Assembly: GCA_905142475.1 (NCBI GenBank) | Contig: LR990730.1 | Span: forward strand, 3,720,001 to 3,784,000 | From: Xanthomonas hydrangeae | GTDB lineage: Bacteria; Pseudomonadota; Gammaproteobacteria; Xanthomonadales; Xanthomonadaceae | Direction: 5' to 3' | Length of the DNA: 64,000 nucleotides | Part shown: piece by piece, positions 49,782-59,051 of the stretch | Layout of the letters: every line of letters starts with the position of its first letter | Numbering within the stretch: the stretch's first letter is position 1 | Translations under genes and position numbers: made by a program | The notes under the pieces: model-generated | The model's input: the letters and a program-made list of their open reading frames with translations, nothing else | Told to the model about the DNA's origin: nothing | The model's database searches: none

Positions 49782-49935
49782 CCGTGCCCGTGCTTGAACA
49801 ACAACTCTCGCTGAGCGCAGACAGGCCTGCTGCAGCTTTTTTCGGTTGTGGACCGACGTCCACGCCGCTCTTTCATGTCTCGAACACGCGCACCTGCGGC
49901 GCGATGCGTTCGGCAACCGCTGGCACACTTTAAGC

Positions 49936-50439
49936 ATGCGCAAGATCTTCAGCAGTCAACGTATCGAAACCGCCGAAGGCGTCGCCAACCTGTTGCGCGA
50001 TGCCGGCATCGATGTGCGCATGAGCAATGGTCGCTCCTACGAAAGCAAGCGCACCGGCCAGTTCAGCTATCTCGAACACAGCAACGCACAGACCTATCCC
50101 ACCGTGTGGATCGTGCATGCCGACGACCAGCCACGCGCGCGCGAGTTGCTGCGCGACGCGCGCCTGCTCGACACCACCCGCCGCGACCTGCCGAACGTGG
50201 AATACACCTTTCGCGAAGGCGAAAACGGCTCAAGTTCCAGCGCGCGCAGCTGGGCCTGGCGTATCCGTCTGGTGCTGCTGCTGGTGATCGGCGCTGTTGC
50301 AATGGTCGTGGTGCTGCGCCATCGCAGCGCGCCTGCGCCGGTGGCTCAACCGGCATCGCAGCAAGCGGCGCCTGCCAACGCGACACCACCGGCGACAGAG
50401 GACGAAGAAGTGCGCGTGCGGATCCAGCCGGCGCGCTGA
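49936..50439 (+). CDS. DUF2007-domain protein with C-terminal membrane anchor
   Basis: The 167 residues have an N-terminal DUF2007 fold (about 1-80, KIFSSQRIETAEGVANLLRD and PTVWIVHADDQPRARELL), a single transmembrane helix (about 109-127, RLVLLLVIGAVAMVVVL), and an Ala/Pro-rich tail of about 38 residues. DUF2007 is annotated as a putative signal-transducing domain. The cytoplasmic N-domain would be anchored at the inner membrane. Downstream is the ECF sigma factor, same strand, 96 bp away; a link is possible but unproven. Confidence 0.8.
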   Translation: MRKIFSSQRIETAEGVANLLRDAGIDVRMSNGRSYESKRTGQFSYLEHSNAQTYPTVWIVHADDQPRARELLRDARLLDTTRRDLPNVEYTFREGENGSSSSARSWAWRIRLVLLLVIGAVAMVVVLRHRSAPAPVAQPASQQAAPANATPPATEDEEVRVRIQPAR

Positions 50440-50535
50440 GCGCGGCTGACGTCAGCACCTGCATCAACCGGCATTGCATCGGTCACATCTGCCGCTCCCA
50501 TGCGTCATGCTGGGACCAGGACATGGATTGCGCCG

Positions 50536-51729
50536 ATGCACACCGACACGCTGGACCTGATGTTGCAACGCGAACTGCCGCATGCTGCAGCCGGCTGCCA
50601 GCAGGCCTATGGCCGCATCGTGCGCGCCTGCCAGAACACGGTGACCGCCATCGCGCTGGCGATCACCCGCGATATCGCCGCCAGCGAAGACATCGCCCAG
50701 GAGGCCTTTCTGCGCGCCTGGCAGCGGCTGGCACAACTCAGCCAACCGGCCAGCTTCCTGCCATGGCTGCGCCAGATCACCCGCAACCTGGCGCGCGACT
50801 GGCTGCGCGCCAACCGGCATCGCGCGCTCAGTGGCGAAGCAGCCGACCTCGCCATCGCGATGGCAGCCGACCCCGCACCCTCGCCCGCCGAGCACCTGCT
50901 GCAGGCGGAAGAGGAAATTGCCGCGCTCGACATCATTTCCGCACTGCCCGAAGAAAGCCGCGAGACGCTGCTGCTGTATTACCGCGAAGGCCAGAGTTCG
51001 CAGCAAGTGGCATCGCTGCTCGGCCTCAGCGATGCCGCCGTGCGCAAGCGCCTGTCGCGGGCACGTGCAAGCGTGCGCGAGGAGCTGCTGCGCCGGTTCG
51101 GCGCGTTCGCACGTGGCAGCGCACCCAGTGTGGCCTTTGCCACTGCGGTGACCTCGGCAACGATGTTGGCAACCCCGGGAACCGCGAGCGCGGCCATCGT
51201 GTTGGGCGGCATCGGTGGCGCGGGCAAGCTGGGCATGGGTGGTTTGACCGGCTCTGCCGTTGGCGGTGGCGGCGCAGCCGGTGCGTTGAGCGTCTGGTTC
51301 GGCATGCCGGCGCTGTTTGCTGCAGGCAGCGTGCTGGTTGCAGCACTGGGAACTTACTGGTCGGGCTGGTATCTGCTGCGCTTTGCCGAGACAGCTCGCG
51401 AAACCGCGGGTATCCACCGCTTCATGCTCACAAGCACCCTGACGTCGGTGATCGTGTGCGGCAGCACGTTGCTACTGAATCGACTCAGCAACGAACCCTG
51501 GTCGGCCTTGCTGGTGCTGTGCGCAGGCATGGTCGTGCTCAACTATCAAACGCTGCGCGTGCTACCCCGGGTGATGCGCCCCATGCTGGAACGCGATGCG
51601 CAACGGCGCGGCACCACGCAGGCACCATTGCTTTACCGCTGCATGTTCAGTCCAAGCGCAATGCTCGTGAGCACGCTGGCGGTCCTGCTGCCGATCCTGC
51701 ATCACTCCATCAAGTCGGGGATGCCATGA
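50536..51729 (+). CDS. ECF-type sigma factor with membrane-embedded C-terminal extension
   Basis: In 397 residues, sigma region 2 is at about 25-95 (EDIAQEAFLRAWQRL, WLRQITRNLARDWLR) and region 4 at about 125-185 (ALPEESRETLLLYYREGQSSQQVASLL, then AVRKRLSRARASV). Typical ECF factors end near residue 190. Here the chain continues for about 200 residues with four or more hydrophobic segments (about 215-240, 252-285, 297-315, 322-340, 375-392). The extension may tether the sigma factor to the membrane or act as a built-in anti-sigma. No separate anti-sigma gene is next to it. The start choice (50536) is not firm; 50500 is also open. Confidence 0.82.
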   Translation: MHTDTLDLMLQRELPHAAAGCQQAYGRIVRACQNTVTAIALAITRDIAASEDIAQEAFLRAWQRLAQLSQPASFLPWLRQITRNLARDWLRANRHRALSGEAADLAIAMAADPAPSPAEHLLQAEEEIAALDIISALPEESRETLLLYYREGQSSQQVASLLGLSDAAVRKRLSRARASVREELLRRFGAFARGSAPSVAFATAVTSATMLATPGTASAAIVLGGIGGAGKLGMGGLTGSAVGGGGAAGALSVWFGMPALFAAGSVLVAALGTYWSGWYLLRFAETARETAGIHRFMLTSTLTSVIVCGSTLLLNRLSNEPWSALLVLCAGMVVLNYQTLRVLPRVMRPMLERDAQRRGTTQAPLLYRCMFSPSAMLVSTLAVLLPILHHSIKSGMP

Positions 51730-52077
51730 CGCACTTGAAAGCAGGATCGGCCTGCGCGCGGTCGAGCGAGAAAGGCAGCGATCCAGCATCCTCGCATCAC
51801 GCTTGCAACCGGCATGCGCCATGTTTTCACGAAACACGCAGCTGCGCTCTACGTAAGGCCTCCCGCTTGCGCGGGAGGTATCGCAACCAATAGCCCCTGC
51901 CGATACACCCACCGCCTGCAGCAAAGGATGAAAAACAGCGTGGCTGAGCCGCATTTTTTGACTGTATCCCAATGAATTTCATTGCAACTGCTTCTCTGCA
52001 AGTATTCCAGCGGCTGTGCGACTGCAACAGTGCAGTTTCGGCACACGGCGCTTGAAAAAGACCAGGAGAGCAATGCA
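51730..52077. other. Intergenic region after ECF sigma gene
   Basis: Contains an 8-bp stem-loop with loop TTGC (51859-51878) without a T tract, and the presumed promoter of the next gene. No gene-like frame of family resemblance was seen. Confidence 0.4.
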
Positions 52078-52563
52078 GTGAAAAAGATCGTGACCGCAGG
52101 CCTGATGCTGCTGAGCAGCGCTGGCGCGCACGCGGAAGGACTGACAACCTCGCCCGACGGCCAGACGCTGACCGTGAGCTTTGGAGAACCCACCGTCAAA
52201 CAGGTGCTCCACTATCGCAAGATGTACGAGAAAAAGCCGTTTCCCGATGCGGAAATTTATTACTACGGCAACGGCATGTACAAGATCATTTCGCAGGGCG
52301 AGAACCACTATGGCGTCTACGTCCTGCAAGGCAGTTTCGACGACGAGACCTGCACGGTGAAGTTCATCTCACTCCCCTCTCCAGACTGGGGCAACAAGAC
52401 CGCCTTCCACCAACTGACCTTCATCCGCGGCGGCAAGGAAAACGTCTTCATTCAAAACGCCATCGTCGAGACGGGTGAGTCCATTGCGCAGCAGAACGGA
52501 ACCTACACGCAGGAAAAGAACACCCTTGCCAATCCTGTCCACAAGCAGTGGCACAGCAGATGA
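52078..52563 (+). CDS. Small secreted protein of unknown function
   Basis: A 161-residue protein with a signal peptide (KKIVTAGLMLLSSAGAHAEG) and a globular remainder rich in Tyr and Lys (YYYGNGMYKIISQGENHYGVYVLQ). I recognise no family. GTG start at 52078 with AGGAG 9 nt upstream; an ATG five bases before is out of frame and closes immediately. The base composition is lower in G+C than its neighbours, which may indicate transfer. It could be periplasmic or released. Confidence 0.65.
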   Translation: MKKIVTAGLMLLSSAGAHAEGLTTSPDGQTLTVSFGEPTVKQVLHYRKMYEKKPFPDAEIYYYGNGMYKIISQGENHYGVYVLQGSFDDETCTVKFISLPSPDWGNKTAFHQLTFIRGGKENVFIQNAIVETGESIAQQNGTYTQEKNTLANPVHKQWHSR

Positions 52564-52918
52564 CAACCTGCGCTGGCGCCACGGTGATGCCGAGCGCCCG
52601 AATCGGAACTGTTCTTGCCGCAGGAGAGTGTTCCATCGCCGCCGGGACCTGACGGCAGGCCGCGGTGCTGCACCGGCCGGAACACACCGGCACATCGCGC
52701 TCTCGGTACCCGTGCGACCTGCCATCACGGCATGAGCTCGCCTTTTCCAGCAACCGCCGAGGTGACCGCAGCGCATCCGGCAGCCCAATGAAAAAAAAGC
52801 CTCCCTTGCGGGAGGCCATGGGTCGATCGGCGCCTTGTTGCATCATCCGTGTGACTGATGTCCTTACCGCTAAAGTTGAGGCGGCACGTGTTCAGCCACG
52901 TGCCGCGTCAACACGTGC
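52564..52918. other. Intergenic region between secreted protein and EF-hand gene
   Basis: Contains the EF-hand gene terminator at 52791-52816. No supported gene was found. Confidence 0.45.
52791..52816 (-). terminator. Intrinsic terminator of the EF-hand gene
   Basis: Stem GCCTCCC/GGGAGGC (52799-52805 and 52810-52816) is followed on the minus strand by eight T (52798-52791). Confidence 0.8.
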
Positions 52919-53524
52919 TCAGTTGCCCCCAGCGGGCTTGGCCGGCATCGGACGCTTGCCGTGATCACCACGCTCGCCATGCTCGCCCGGACCACGCGGA
53001 CCGTGCTCGCCACGCTGCTTGGAGGCCGCGTCGAACTCGGCCTTGCTCAACTTGCCGTCCTTGTCGGTATCGGCCTTGGCAAACCACGCATCGCGATGCT
53101 GCTGCATGCGCAACTCACGGTCGGCACGATCGACAAAGCCGTCCTTGTTGACGTCCATCTCATCGAAACGCGCGGCGAACTTCGGGTCGGCCTTGGCTTC
53201 TTCGCGGCTGATGCGGCCGTCCTTGTCGGTATCGAACTTGCTCAGCCATTCGCCGCGCCCGTCGCGTCCATCACGACCCGGGCCCCGATGATGCGGACGC
53301 TCATCGCGCGACAGCTTGCCGTCCTTGTTGGTGTCCAACGTATCGAACTGCGCAGCCAGCTTCGGATCGGCCGCCGCTTCGCTGCGGTCGATCACGCCAT
53401 CGCCGTTCTTGTCGAGCTTGGCAGGACGCGGCGCATCGCCAGCGGCAGGCGGAGCGGCGAACACCGCGCCGGTGGACAGGGCGGCCAGCACGGCCAATGC
53501 GAGAAACGGTTTGCGAGACGTCAT
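52919..53524 (-). CDS. Secreted EF-hand calcium-binding protein
   Basis: The 201-residue protein has a signal peptide (cleavage near AVFAAPP) and five EF-hand-type loops: about 38-49 ([12 protein letters not shown]), 64-75 ([12 protein letters not shown]), 98-109 ([12 protein letters not shown]), 124-135 ([12 protein letters not shown]) and 152-163 ([12 protein letters not shown]). A Gly/His/Arg-rich tail follows. Calcium binding in the periplasm is predicted. AGGAG 5-6 nt before the ATG at 53524 supports the start. No enzymatic domain; it is divergent from bpt. Confidence 0.88.
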   Translation of the reverse strand: MTSRKPFLALAVLAALSTGAVFAAPPAAGDAPRPAKLDKNGDGVIDRSEAAADPKLAAQFDTLDTNKDGKLSRDERPHHRGPGRDGRDGRGEWLSKFDTDKDGRISREEAKADPKFAARFDEMDVNKDGFVDRADRELRMQQHRDAWFAKADTDKDGKLSKAEFDAASKQRGEHGPRGPGEHGERGDHGKRPMPAKPAGGN

Positions 53525-53723
53525 GGGAAACTCCTGGGATGTGAGAACCACACGCGGCACCTGCATGGGCCGCATCGCGTGGGTGGCGCATCCGGATCCA
53601 CCGTGCGCTGCCACCAACACCCACATCAACGAGCGATCGGCGCGCGCGTTGACGCGGCCACCGGCCGTATTCATCCGGCGGACAGTCGCCGCTGTTGCGA
53701 CACGCAGGCGCTATCCTGCGTAC

Positions 53724-54479
53724 ATGGCCATCCACGCCGACACCCACGACGACCTGCGCCTGTTCCAGACCGGCGAGCATGCCTGCGGCTACTGGCCGGA
53801 TCGGCGTGCCCGCGACCTGGTACTGGACCCGCACGATCCGCGTCTGGGCGCGATCTATCCGCAGGCATTGGCGTGGGGATTTCGGCGCTCCGGCGATCTG
53901 GTCTACCGGCCGCATTGCGAACGTTGCCGCGCCTGCGTGTCGGTGCGCATTGCCGTGGATGCGTTCCGGCACGATCGCAGTCAGCGCCGTTGCCTGGCGC
54001 GCAACCAGGACCTGGTGGTGCGCGTGGTCGCCGCAGAACGCACCGACGAACAACTTGCGTTGTATCGGCAGTACCTCAAGCACCGCCATCCCGGCGGCGG
54101 CATGGACGAACATGGCGCCACCGAATTCAACCAGTTCCTGATCGGCGGCTGGTCGCATGGGCGCTTTCTTGAGATACGCGAACCGGCGGTGGCGCACGCG
54201 CCGGGGCGATTGCTCGCCGTTGCGGTCACCGATGTCACCGAGCACGCGTTGTCGGCGGTCTATACGTTCTACGCGCCGGATGCCGCCACGCGCAGTCTGG
54301 GCACCTTCGCGATCCTGCAGCAGATCCAATGGGCGCAACGCGAGCGGCGCGCGCATGTGTATCTGGGCTACTGGATCGACGGCCACGCGAAGATGAATTA
54401 CAAGCGCCACTTCAGCGCGCTGGAAGCTTACGACGGCCGTCAATGGCGCGGGCTCCCCGCCCCTGCACCGGCAGGTTGA
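53724..54479 (+). CDS. bpt: Aspartate/glutamate leucyltransferase (Bpt)
   Basis: A 251-residue aminoacyl-tRNA-protein transferase (Ate1/Bpt family). It attaches Leu to N-terminal Asp or Glu, feeding the N-end rule pathway to ClpAP. Motifs: [12 protein letters not shown] (Cys-rich N-domain), [20 protein letters not shown], and [18 protein letters not shown] (C-domain). The ATG at 53724 is the first start consistent with the family. Confidence 0.93.
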   Translation: MAIHADTHDDLRLFQTGEHACGYWPDRRARDLVLDPHDPRLGAIYPQALAWGFRRSGDLVYRPHCERCRACVSVRIAVDAFRHDRSQRRCLARNQDLVVRVVAAERTDEQLALYRQYLKHRHPGGGMDEHGATEFNQFLIGGWSHGRFLEIREPAVAHAPGRLLAVAVTDVTEHALSAVYTFYAPDAATRSLGTFAILQQIQWAQRERRAHVYLGYWIDGHAKMNYKRHFSALEAYDGRQWRGLPAPAPAG

Positions 54480-54531
54480 ACCACCGGACGACGACATCGG
54501 CCTGTCGTCTCCCGCATGCGAGAATGTTGCG

Positions 54532-55764
54532 ATGATCAAACCCATCCTGCTGCTTGCGCTGACCATGCTCTGCGCTGCTTGCGCGCATCGCGCGCCCTCC
54601 TCCGATACCGCGCCGGGCGCTTCCGCTGCCGCACCCGAACCTGCCCACTTGCGCATCGCGACCTACAACACCTCGCTGTATTCCGACGAGGCCGGCGGCC
54701 TGGTGCGCGAACTGCAGGGCGACAGCGCGCATGCGCGCAAGATCGCCGCGGTGCTGCAGCGGGTGCGCCCGGATCTGGTGCTGCTCAACGAGTTCGATTT
54801 CGACCCTGAGCATCGCGCCGCCGATCTGTTTCAGCAGCGCTATCTGCAGGTCGCCCAGCCGGGCGGCGGCGAAGCGCTGCGCTATCCGTATCGCTACCTG
54901 GCGCCAGTGAATACCGGTGTGCCGAGTGGACTGGATCTGGACAACAACGGCACTGTCGGTGGCGATGGCCGCTCGCGTGGCAACGATGCCTGGGGGTATG
55001 GGCTGCACCCTGGCCAGTACGGCATGCTGGTGCTGTCGCGCTATCCGATCGATGCGCAGGCGGTGCGCAGTTTCCAGCTGCTGAAATGGAGCGCGTTGCC
55101 GGGTGCGTTGCGCCCGACCGATCCATCCAGCAAGAAATCGTTTTACCGCGATGCGATCTGGGCGCAACTGCGGCTGTCGTCCAAATCGCATTGGGACGTG
55201 CCGGTGCGCACGCCGCTGGGCGTGGTGCACGCGCTGGTGTCGCATCCCACACCGCCGGTGTTCGACGGTGCCGAGAAGCGCAACGCCGCCCGCAATCACG
55301 ACGAACTGCGGCTATGGCGCGAGTATCTGGATAACCCAAAAGACGCCGCATGGCTGTGCGACGACCAGGGCCGCTGCGGTGGTCTGGCGGCCGACGCACG
55401 CTTTGTGATCCTCGGCGATCTCAATAACGACCCGGTCGATGGCGCCGGCCGCCATGATGCGATCCGCACACTGATCACGCATCCGCGCGTGCTGCAGTAT
55501 CCCACCCCGCACAGCGACGGCGGCCCGGAAAAAACCGCCGAATACGCCGCGCTAGGTATCGCGCATAGCGGCGACCCGCAGCAGGTCACCGGCGACTTCG
55601 GCCCGCAGGCCGGCACGATGCGTCTGGACTACGTGCTGCCATCGCGCCAGTTCACCCTGATCGGCAGCGGCATCTTCTGGCCCGCGAGCAGCACGCCGGA
55701 AGCGGCGATTGCCGATGGCAGCGACCATCATGCGGTGTGGGTGGATGTGGCTGAGAAGCCGTGA
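54532..55764 (+). CDS. Endonuclease/exonuclease/phosphatase-family lipoprotein
   Basis: The 410-residue protein has a lipobox (MLCAACAHR) and an EEP-fold domain: LRIATYNTSLY, LVLLNEFDF, YGMLVLSRYPID, VILGDLNNDPVDG and DGSDHHAVWVDV. The catalytic Asn/Glu/Asp/His pattern of the family is present, so a metal-dependent phosphodiesterase is likely; the substrate is unknown. It would be attached to the outer membrane or periplasmic face. It follows bpt by 52 bp. Confidence 0.88.
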   Translation: MIKPILLLALTMLCAACAHRAPSSDTAPGASAAAPEPAHLRIATYNTSLYSDEAGGLVRELQGDSAHARKIAAVLQRVRPDLVLLNEFDFDPEHRAADLFQQRYLQVAQPGGGEALRYPYRYLAPVNTGVPSGLDLDNNGTVGGDGRSRGNDAWGYGLHPGQYGMLVLSRYPIDAQAVRSFQLLKWSALPGALRPTDPSSKKSFYRDAIWAQLRLSSKSHWDVPVRTPLGVVHALVSHPTPPVFDGAEKRNAARNHDELRLWREYLDNPKDAAWLCDDQGRCGGLAADARFVILGDLNNDPVDGAGRHDAIRTLITHPRVLQYPTPHSDGGPEKTAEYAALGIAHSGDPQQVTGDFGPQAGTMRLDYVLPSRQFTLIGSGIFWPASSTPEAAIADGSDHHAVWVDVAEKP

Positions 55765-55767
55765 TTG

Positions 55768-55788
55768 GGGATTCGGGATTCGGGATTC
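55768..55788. repeat. Three-copy heptad repeat GGGATTC
   Basis: GGGATTC x3 begins 3 bp after the stop of the lipoprotein gene. It is the same heptad as at 26726-26767. Confidence 0.75.
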
Positions 55789-56044
55789 GAAGCATCTGGC
55801 TCTGAGCTGACTCAGGCTTCTCCTGCCGACGATCCGTTGAACAGCGGCAGCTGCGGCAGGAGCACGGGGGTGCTCGTGCCGCAGTATGTTGAAGACGTGC
55901 CGGGATGCGGTCGGCGGTCGTCAATGCCGGGCTAGCGCGGTCGGTGACGAGAGCGCACAGCCAAGTCACAAGAGCATTGCGCCATGGCAGTACGCGGTTC
56001 TTTGCCGCCGCTGCTCCCCTGCCCCGACACGCATTGCGCCTGCC

Positions 56045-57247
56045 TCAGGCGTCCAGCCGGATCGCCAACGCCTCAGCCGCCACACGCGCCTTCTCACGCG
56101 CGGCATCGATGCTGTCGGCACGCGCCAGCGTGACACCGACACGGCGATGACCATCTACGCGTGGCTTGCCGAACAAACGGAGTGCGGTATCCGGGTCGCG
56201 CAGTGCATCGGCAACGTTATCGAAGACCGGCACGCCATGACCGTGTGCGAGCAGTGCACACGATGCCGATGGCCCGCTCTGACGAATCACGCCACCGTTG
56301 TCGGCACCGACCGGCAGCCCGAGAATGGCGCGCGCGTGCAGCGCGAATTCGCTCAACTCCTGCGACACCAGCGTGACCAGGCCGGTGTCGTGCGGGCGCG
56401 GCGAGACTTCGCTGAACCACACATCGTCGCCCTTGACGAACAGCTCCACACCGAACAACCCCCAGCCGCCAAGGTCATCGGTGATCGCCTGCGCGATCTG
56501 CTGCGAGCGCTGCAGCGCGGCCGGCGACATCGGCTGCGGCTGCCAACTTTCGCGGTAGTCGCCATCCTTCTGCCAATGCCCGATCGGATCGCAGAACGAA
56601 GTACCGCCGGCATGCCGCACGGTCAACAAGGTGATCTCGTAATCGAAGTCGATGAAGCCTTCGACGATGCAGCGGCCGGCACCGGCACGCCCGCCGGTTT
56701 GCGCGTAGTCCCACGCCGCATCGATGTCCGCTTCGCTGCGCAAGGTGCTCTGGCCCTTGCCCGAGGACGACATCACCGGCTTGACCACGCACGGCAGGCC
56801 GACCGCGGCGATGGCGTCGCGATACTCGGCAGCCGTGTCGACGAAACGATACGGCGAGGTCGGCAGGCCCAGGGTTTCGGCCGCCAGACGACGGATGCCT
56901 TCGCGGTCCATGGTCAGACGTGCGGCGCGCGCGGTGGGAATCACTTTCTGGCCCTGTTCGCGCTCCAACGCGACCAACGTTTCGGTATGGATGGCCTCGA
57001 TCTCCGGCACGATCAGATGCGGCTGCTCTTTGGCGATCAGCGCGCGCAGTGCCTGCGGGTCGAGCATGTCCAGCACGTGCGAACGATGCGCCACCTGCAT
57101 CGCCGGCGCATTGGCGTAACGGTCGGCAGCGATCACTTCAACCCCGAAGCGCTGCAATTCGATCGCCACTTCCTTGCCCAGCTCGCCCGAGCCCAGCAAC
57201 AGCACGCGGGTGGCGGAAGGCGACAACGGCGTGCCGAGAGTAGTCAT
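56045..57247 (-). CDS. purT: Formate-dependent phosphoribosylglycinamide formyltransferase (PurT)
   Basis: A 400-residue ATP-grasp enzyme of purine synthesis. Motifs: [18 protein letters not shown] (N-domain), [15 protein letters not shown] (ATP loop), [12 protein letters not shown], and [20 protein letters not shown]. It makes formyl-GAR using formate and ATP, independent of folate. No strong ribosome binding site is seen before the ATG at 57247. It stands alone between the lipoprotein and SPFH genes. Confidence 0.96.
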   Translation of the reverse strand: MTTLGTPLSPSATRVLLLGSGELGKEVAIELQRFGVEVIAADRYANAPAMQVAHRSHVLDMLDPQALRALIAKEQPHLIVPEIEAIHTETLVALEREQGQKVIPTARAARLTMDREGIRRLAAETLGLPTSPYRFVDTAAEYRDAIAAVGLPCVVKPVMSSSGKGQSTLRSEADIDAAWDYAQTGGRAGAGRCIVEGFIDFDYEITLLTVRHAGGTSFCDPIGHWQKDGDYRESWQPQPMSPAALQRSQQIAQAITDDLGGWGLFGVELFVKGDDVWFSEVSPRPHDTGLVTLVSQELSEFALHARAILGLPVGADNGGVIRQSGPSASCALLAHGHGVPVFDNVADALRDPDTALRLFGKPRVDGHRRVGVTLARADSIDAAREKARVAAEALAIRLDA

Positions 57248-57327
57248 GAGCGCGGTCCAGATCGGAAGGGGGCCGCCATTCTAACGGGCCGCTATCACGA
57301 CCGACGACCGAAGGCCTTGCATCGACC

Positions 57328-57344
57328 GATATCACTTTGATATC
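57328..57344. promoter_or_regulatory. Possible operator: GATATCA-CTT-TGATATC palindrome
   Basis: A perfect 7-bp inverted repeat with a 3-nt spacer, 31 bp before the SPFH start. It is also two direct GATATC copies 11 bp apart. Its place fits a repressor site for the SPFH cluster; no regulator is known to me. Confidence 0.4.
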
Positions 57345-57374
57345 TTTTTCTCACTTCCCAAGGACACCTCACTC

Positions 57375-58232
57375 ATGAAAGAGAAGCCAATCAGCTCACT
57401 GCCGGGCATCCCCGTCGTTCTCGTCGCGGCTGCAGCATTCGCCGCCGCTGTCTGGATGCTGCTCACCGGCGACGCCAAGCCCGCAGCACTGATCACCACC
57501 GGTGTGGTCGGGGCGGCTGGCATCTTCTTCCTGGCCGGCTTGTACACCCTGGAACCGAACCAGGCGGCGGTGTTGAGCCTGTTCGGCAAGTACGTCGGCA
57601 CGGTCAAGGACCCGGGCCTGCGCTGGAACAGCCCCTTCTACGCAAAGCGCCGGGTCAGCCAGCGCGTACGCAATTTCGAAAGCGGCCGGCTCAAGGTCAA
57701 CGAACTGGATGGCAGCCCGATCGAGATCGCCGCCGTGATCGTGTGGCAGGTGCTGGACGCCTCCGAAGCGGTCTACAACGTCGACGACTACGAAAGCTTC
57801 GTGCATATCCAGTCCGAAGCGGCGCTGCGCGCGATGGCCACCAGCTACCCCTACGACCAGCACGAAGACGATCAGATTTCGCTGCGCAGCCACCCGGCCG
57901 AGATCAGCGAACAGCTCAAGCGCCATCTGGACGAACGCCTGACCCAGGCCGGCGTGGACGTGATCGAAGCGCGCATCAGCCACCTCGCCTATGCACCGGA
58001 AATCGCCCAGGCCATGCTGCAGCGGCAGCAGGCCAATGCGGTGATCGCCGCACGCACGCGCATCGTCGCCGGTGCGGTGGGCATGGTCGAAATGGCGCTG
58101 TCCGAACTGCAGAAAAATGGTGTGGTGCAGCTGGACGAAGAGCGCAAGGCGCACATGGTCAGCAACCTGCTCACGGTGTTGTGTTCTGATCGTGGCACCC
58201 AACCGGTGGTCAACGCCGGCTCGCTGTATTGA
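57375..58232 (+). CDS. SPFH-domain (stomatin/prohibitin-like) membrane protein
   Basis: The 285-residue protein has two hydrophobic segments (about 11-29 and 38-58) and an SPFH domain (about 60-250) with [20 protein letters not shown], a prohibitin-type [16 protein letters not shown], and [16 protein letters not shown]. Such proteins oligomerise at the membrane and organise microdomains. An AAGGA lies 11 nt before the ATG. First gene of a four-gene cluster with an inner-membrane protein, a ribbon-helix-helix protein and a DUF4177 protein. Confidence 0.9.
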   Translation: MKEKPISSLPGIPVVLVAAAAFAAAVWMLLTGDAKPAALITTGVVGAAGIFFLAGLYTLEPNQAAVLSLFGKYVGTVKDPGLRWNSPFYAKRRVSQRVRNFESGRLKVNELDGSPIEIAAVIVWQVLDASEAVYNVDDYESFVHIQSEAALRAMATSYPYDQHEDDQISLRSHPAEISEQLKRHLDERLTQAGVDVIEARISHLAYAPEIAQAMLQRQQANAVIAARTRIVAGAVGMVEMALSELQKNGVVQLDEERKAHMVSNLLTVLCSDRGTQPVVNAGSLY

Positions 58233-58241
58233 GGTGATGCG

Positions 58242-58526
58242 ATGAATGTCATGGTGCCGTTGGTAGTCGCGCTCTCCGGTCTACCCGCGCTGGCAATTGC
58301 CGCCTCCATTGGCGCGGACGACGACGACCGCGCGCGTGGGCTGGGCCTGCGCTGGGCGCTGATCGGCCTGGTGATCCTGATCGGTGCCGCATGCCTGTAC
58401 TGGGCCGGCGACAACCGCGCCGGCATCTACGCGGTGGTGATCGGCATGCTCGTCGGCGTGAACGTGTTGATCGTCTCGATGGTGATGCACCTGCGCCGCC
58501 ACAGCGGCCGCGGGGAGCGCGAGTGA
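58242..58526 (+). CDS. Small integral membrane protein of SPFH cluster
   Basis: A 94-residue protein with three hydrophobic helices (about 5-20, 39-55, 63-83) and an acidic loop ([10 protein letters not shown]). No named family is recognised. It starts 10 bp after the SPFH stop and overlaps the next gene (GTGA), so it is part of the same operon. Confidence 0.8.
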   Translation: MNVMVPLVVALSGLPALAIAASIGADDDDRARGLGLRWALIGLVILIGAACLYWAGDNRAGIYAVVIGMLVGVNVLIVSMVMHLRRHSGRGERE

Positions 58527-58702
58527 ACGAAAAGAAGGCCTATCCGCTGCGCATCAACGCCGACGTCCTGGCTGCCGTGCAGCGCTGGTCAGACGACGAA
58601 CTGCGCAGTCTCAATGCACAGATCGAATACGTGTTGCGCGATGCGCTGCGCAAGGCCGGCCGGCTGCCGAAGCCGCGCGACGACAAGGAACCGCAAGCAT
58701 GA
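58523..58702 (+). CDS. Arc-family ribbon-helix-helix DNA-binding protein
   Basis: A 59-residue protein: KAYPLRINADVLAAVQRWSDD (beta strand and first helix) and SLNAQIEYVLRDALRKAG (second helix), the Arc/MetJ-type fold. GTG start at 58523 overlaps the previous stop. In similar clusters this type of protein often regulates its own operon; the GATATC palindrome at 57328 is a candidate site (inference). It overlaps the DUF4177 start. Confidence 0.82.
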   Translation: MNEKKAYPLRINADVLAAVQRWSDDELRSLNAQIEYVLRDALRKAGRLPKPRDDKEPQA

Positions 58703-58878
58703 GCAAACGCTGGAACTATCTGACCATCGAGTTGAAGCCGTCGTTTATCGGCACGATCAAGAGCGAGGACATCCAGGCCGAACTGGTCAAGCAGGGCAAC
58801 CTCGGCTGGGAGCTGGTCAACATCCTCACGCATATGCCGCTTGGCACAGCGGTGCTGGTGTTCAAGAAGGAACTCTGA
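58699..58878 (+). CDS. DUF4177 family protein
   Basis: A 59-residue protein, MSKRWNYLTIELKPSFIGTI, with GNLGWELVNILTHMPLGTAVLVFKK near the end, matching DUF4177 (small alpha/beta proteins of unknown function). The ATG overlaps the Arc gene stop (ATGA). Last gene of the SPFH cluster. Confidence 0.8.
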   Translation: MSKRWNYLTIELKPSFIGTIKSEDIQAELVKQGNLGWELVNILTHMPLGTAVLVFKKEL

Positions 58879-59051
58879 CATCGGCGCGCCAGCGCGCCTC
58901 GGCGGCTGGCGCGCAGTGGTCTCTCGTCCGCCCTGTTGATGACGCACTTGCACAGCGGTGGTCGCCGAGCTCTCGCAGCCACGGCTACCCGCCGCTGTAC
59001 CAGGATTTGCCTTCGCTGGCCGCGCCGGCCACTTCGGCCTACCCTGTGCCG

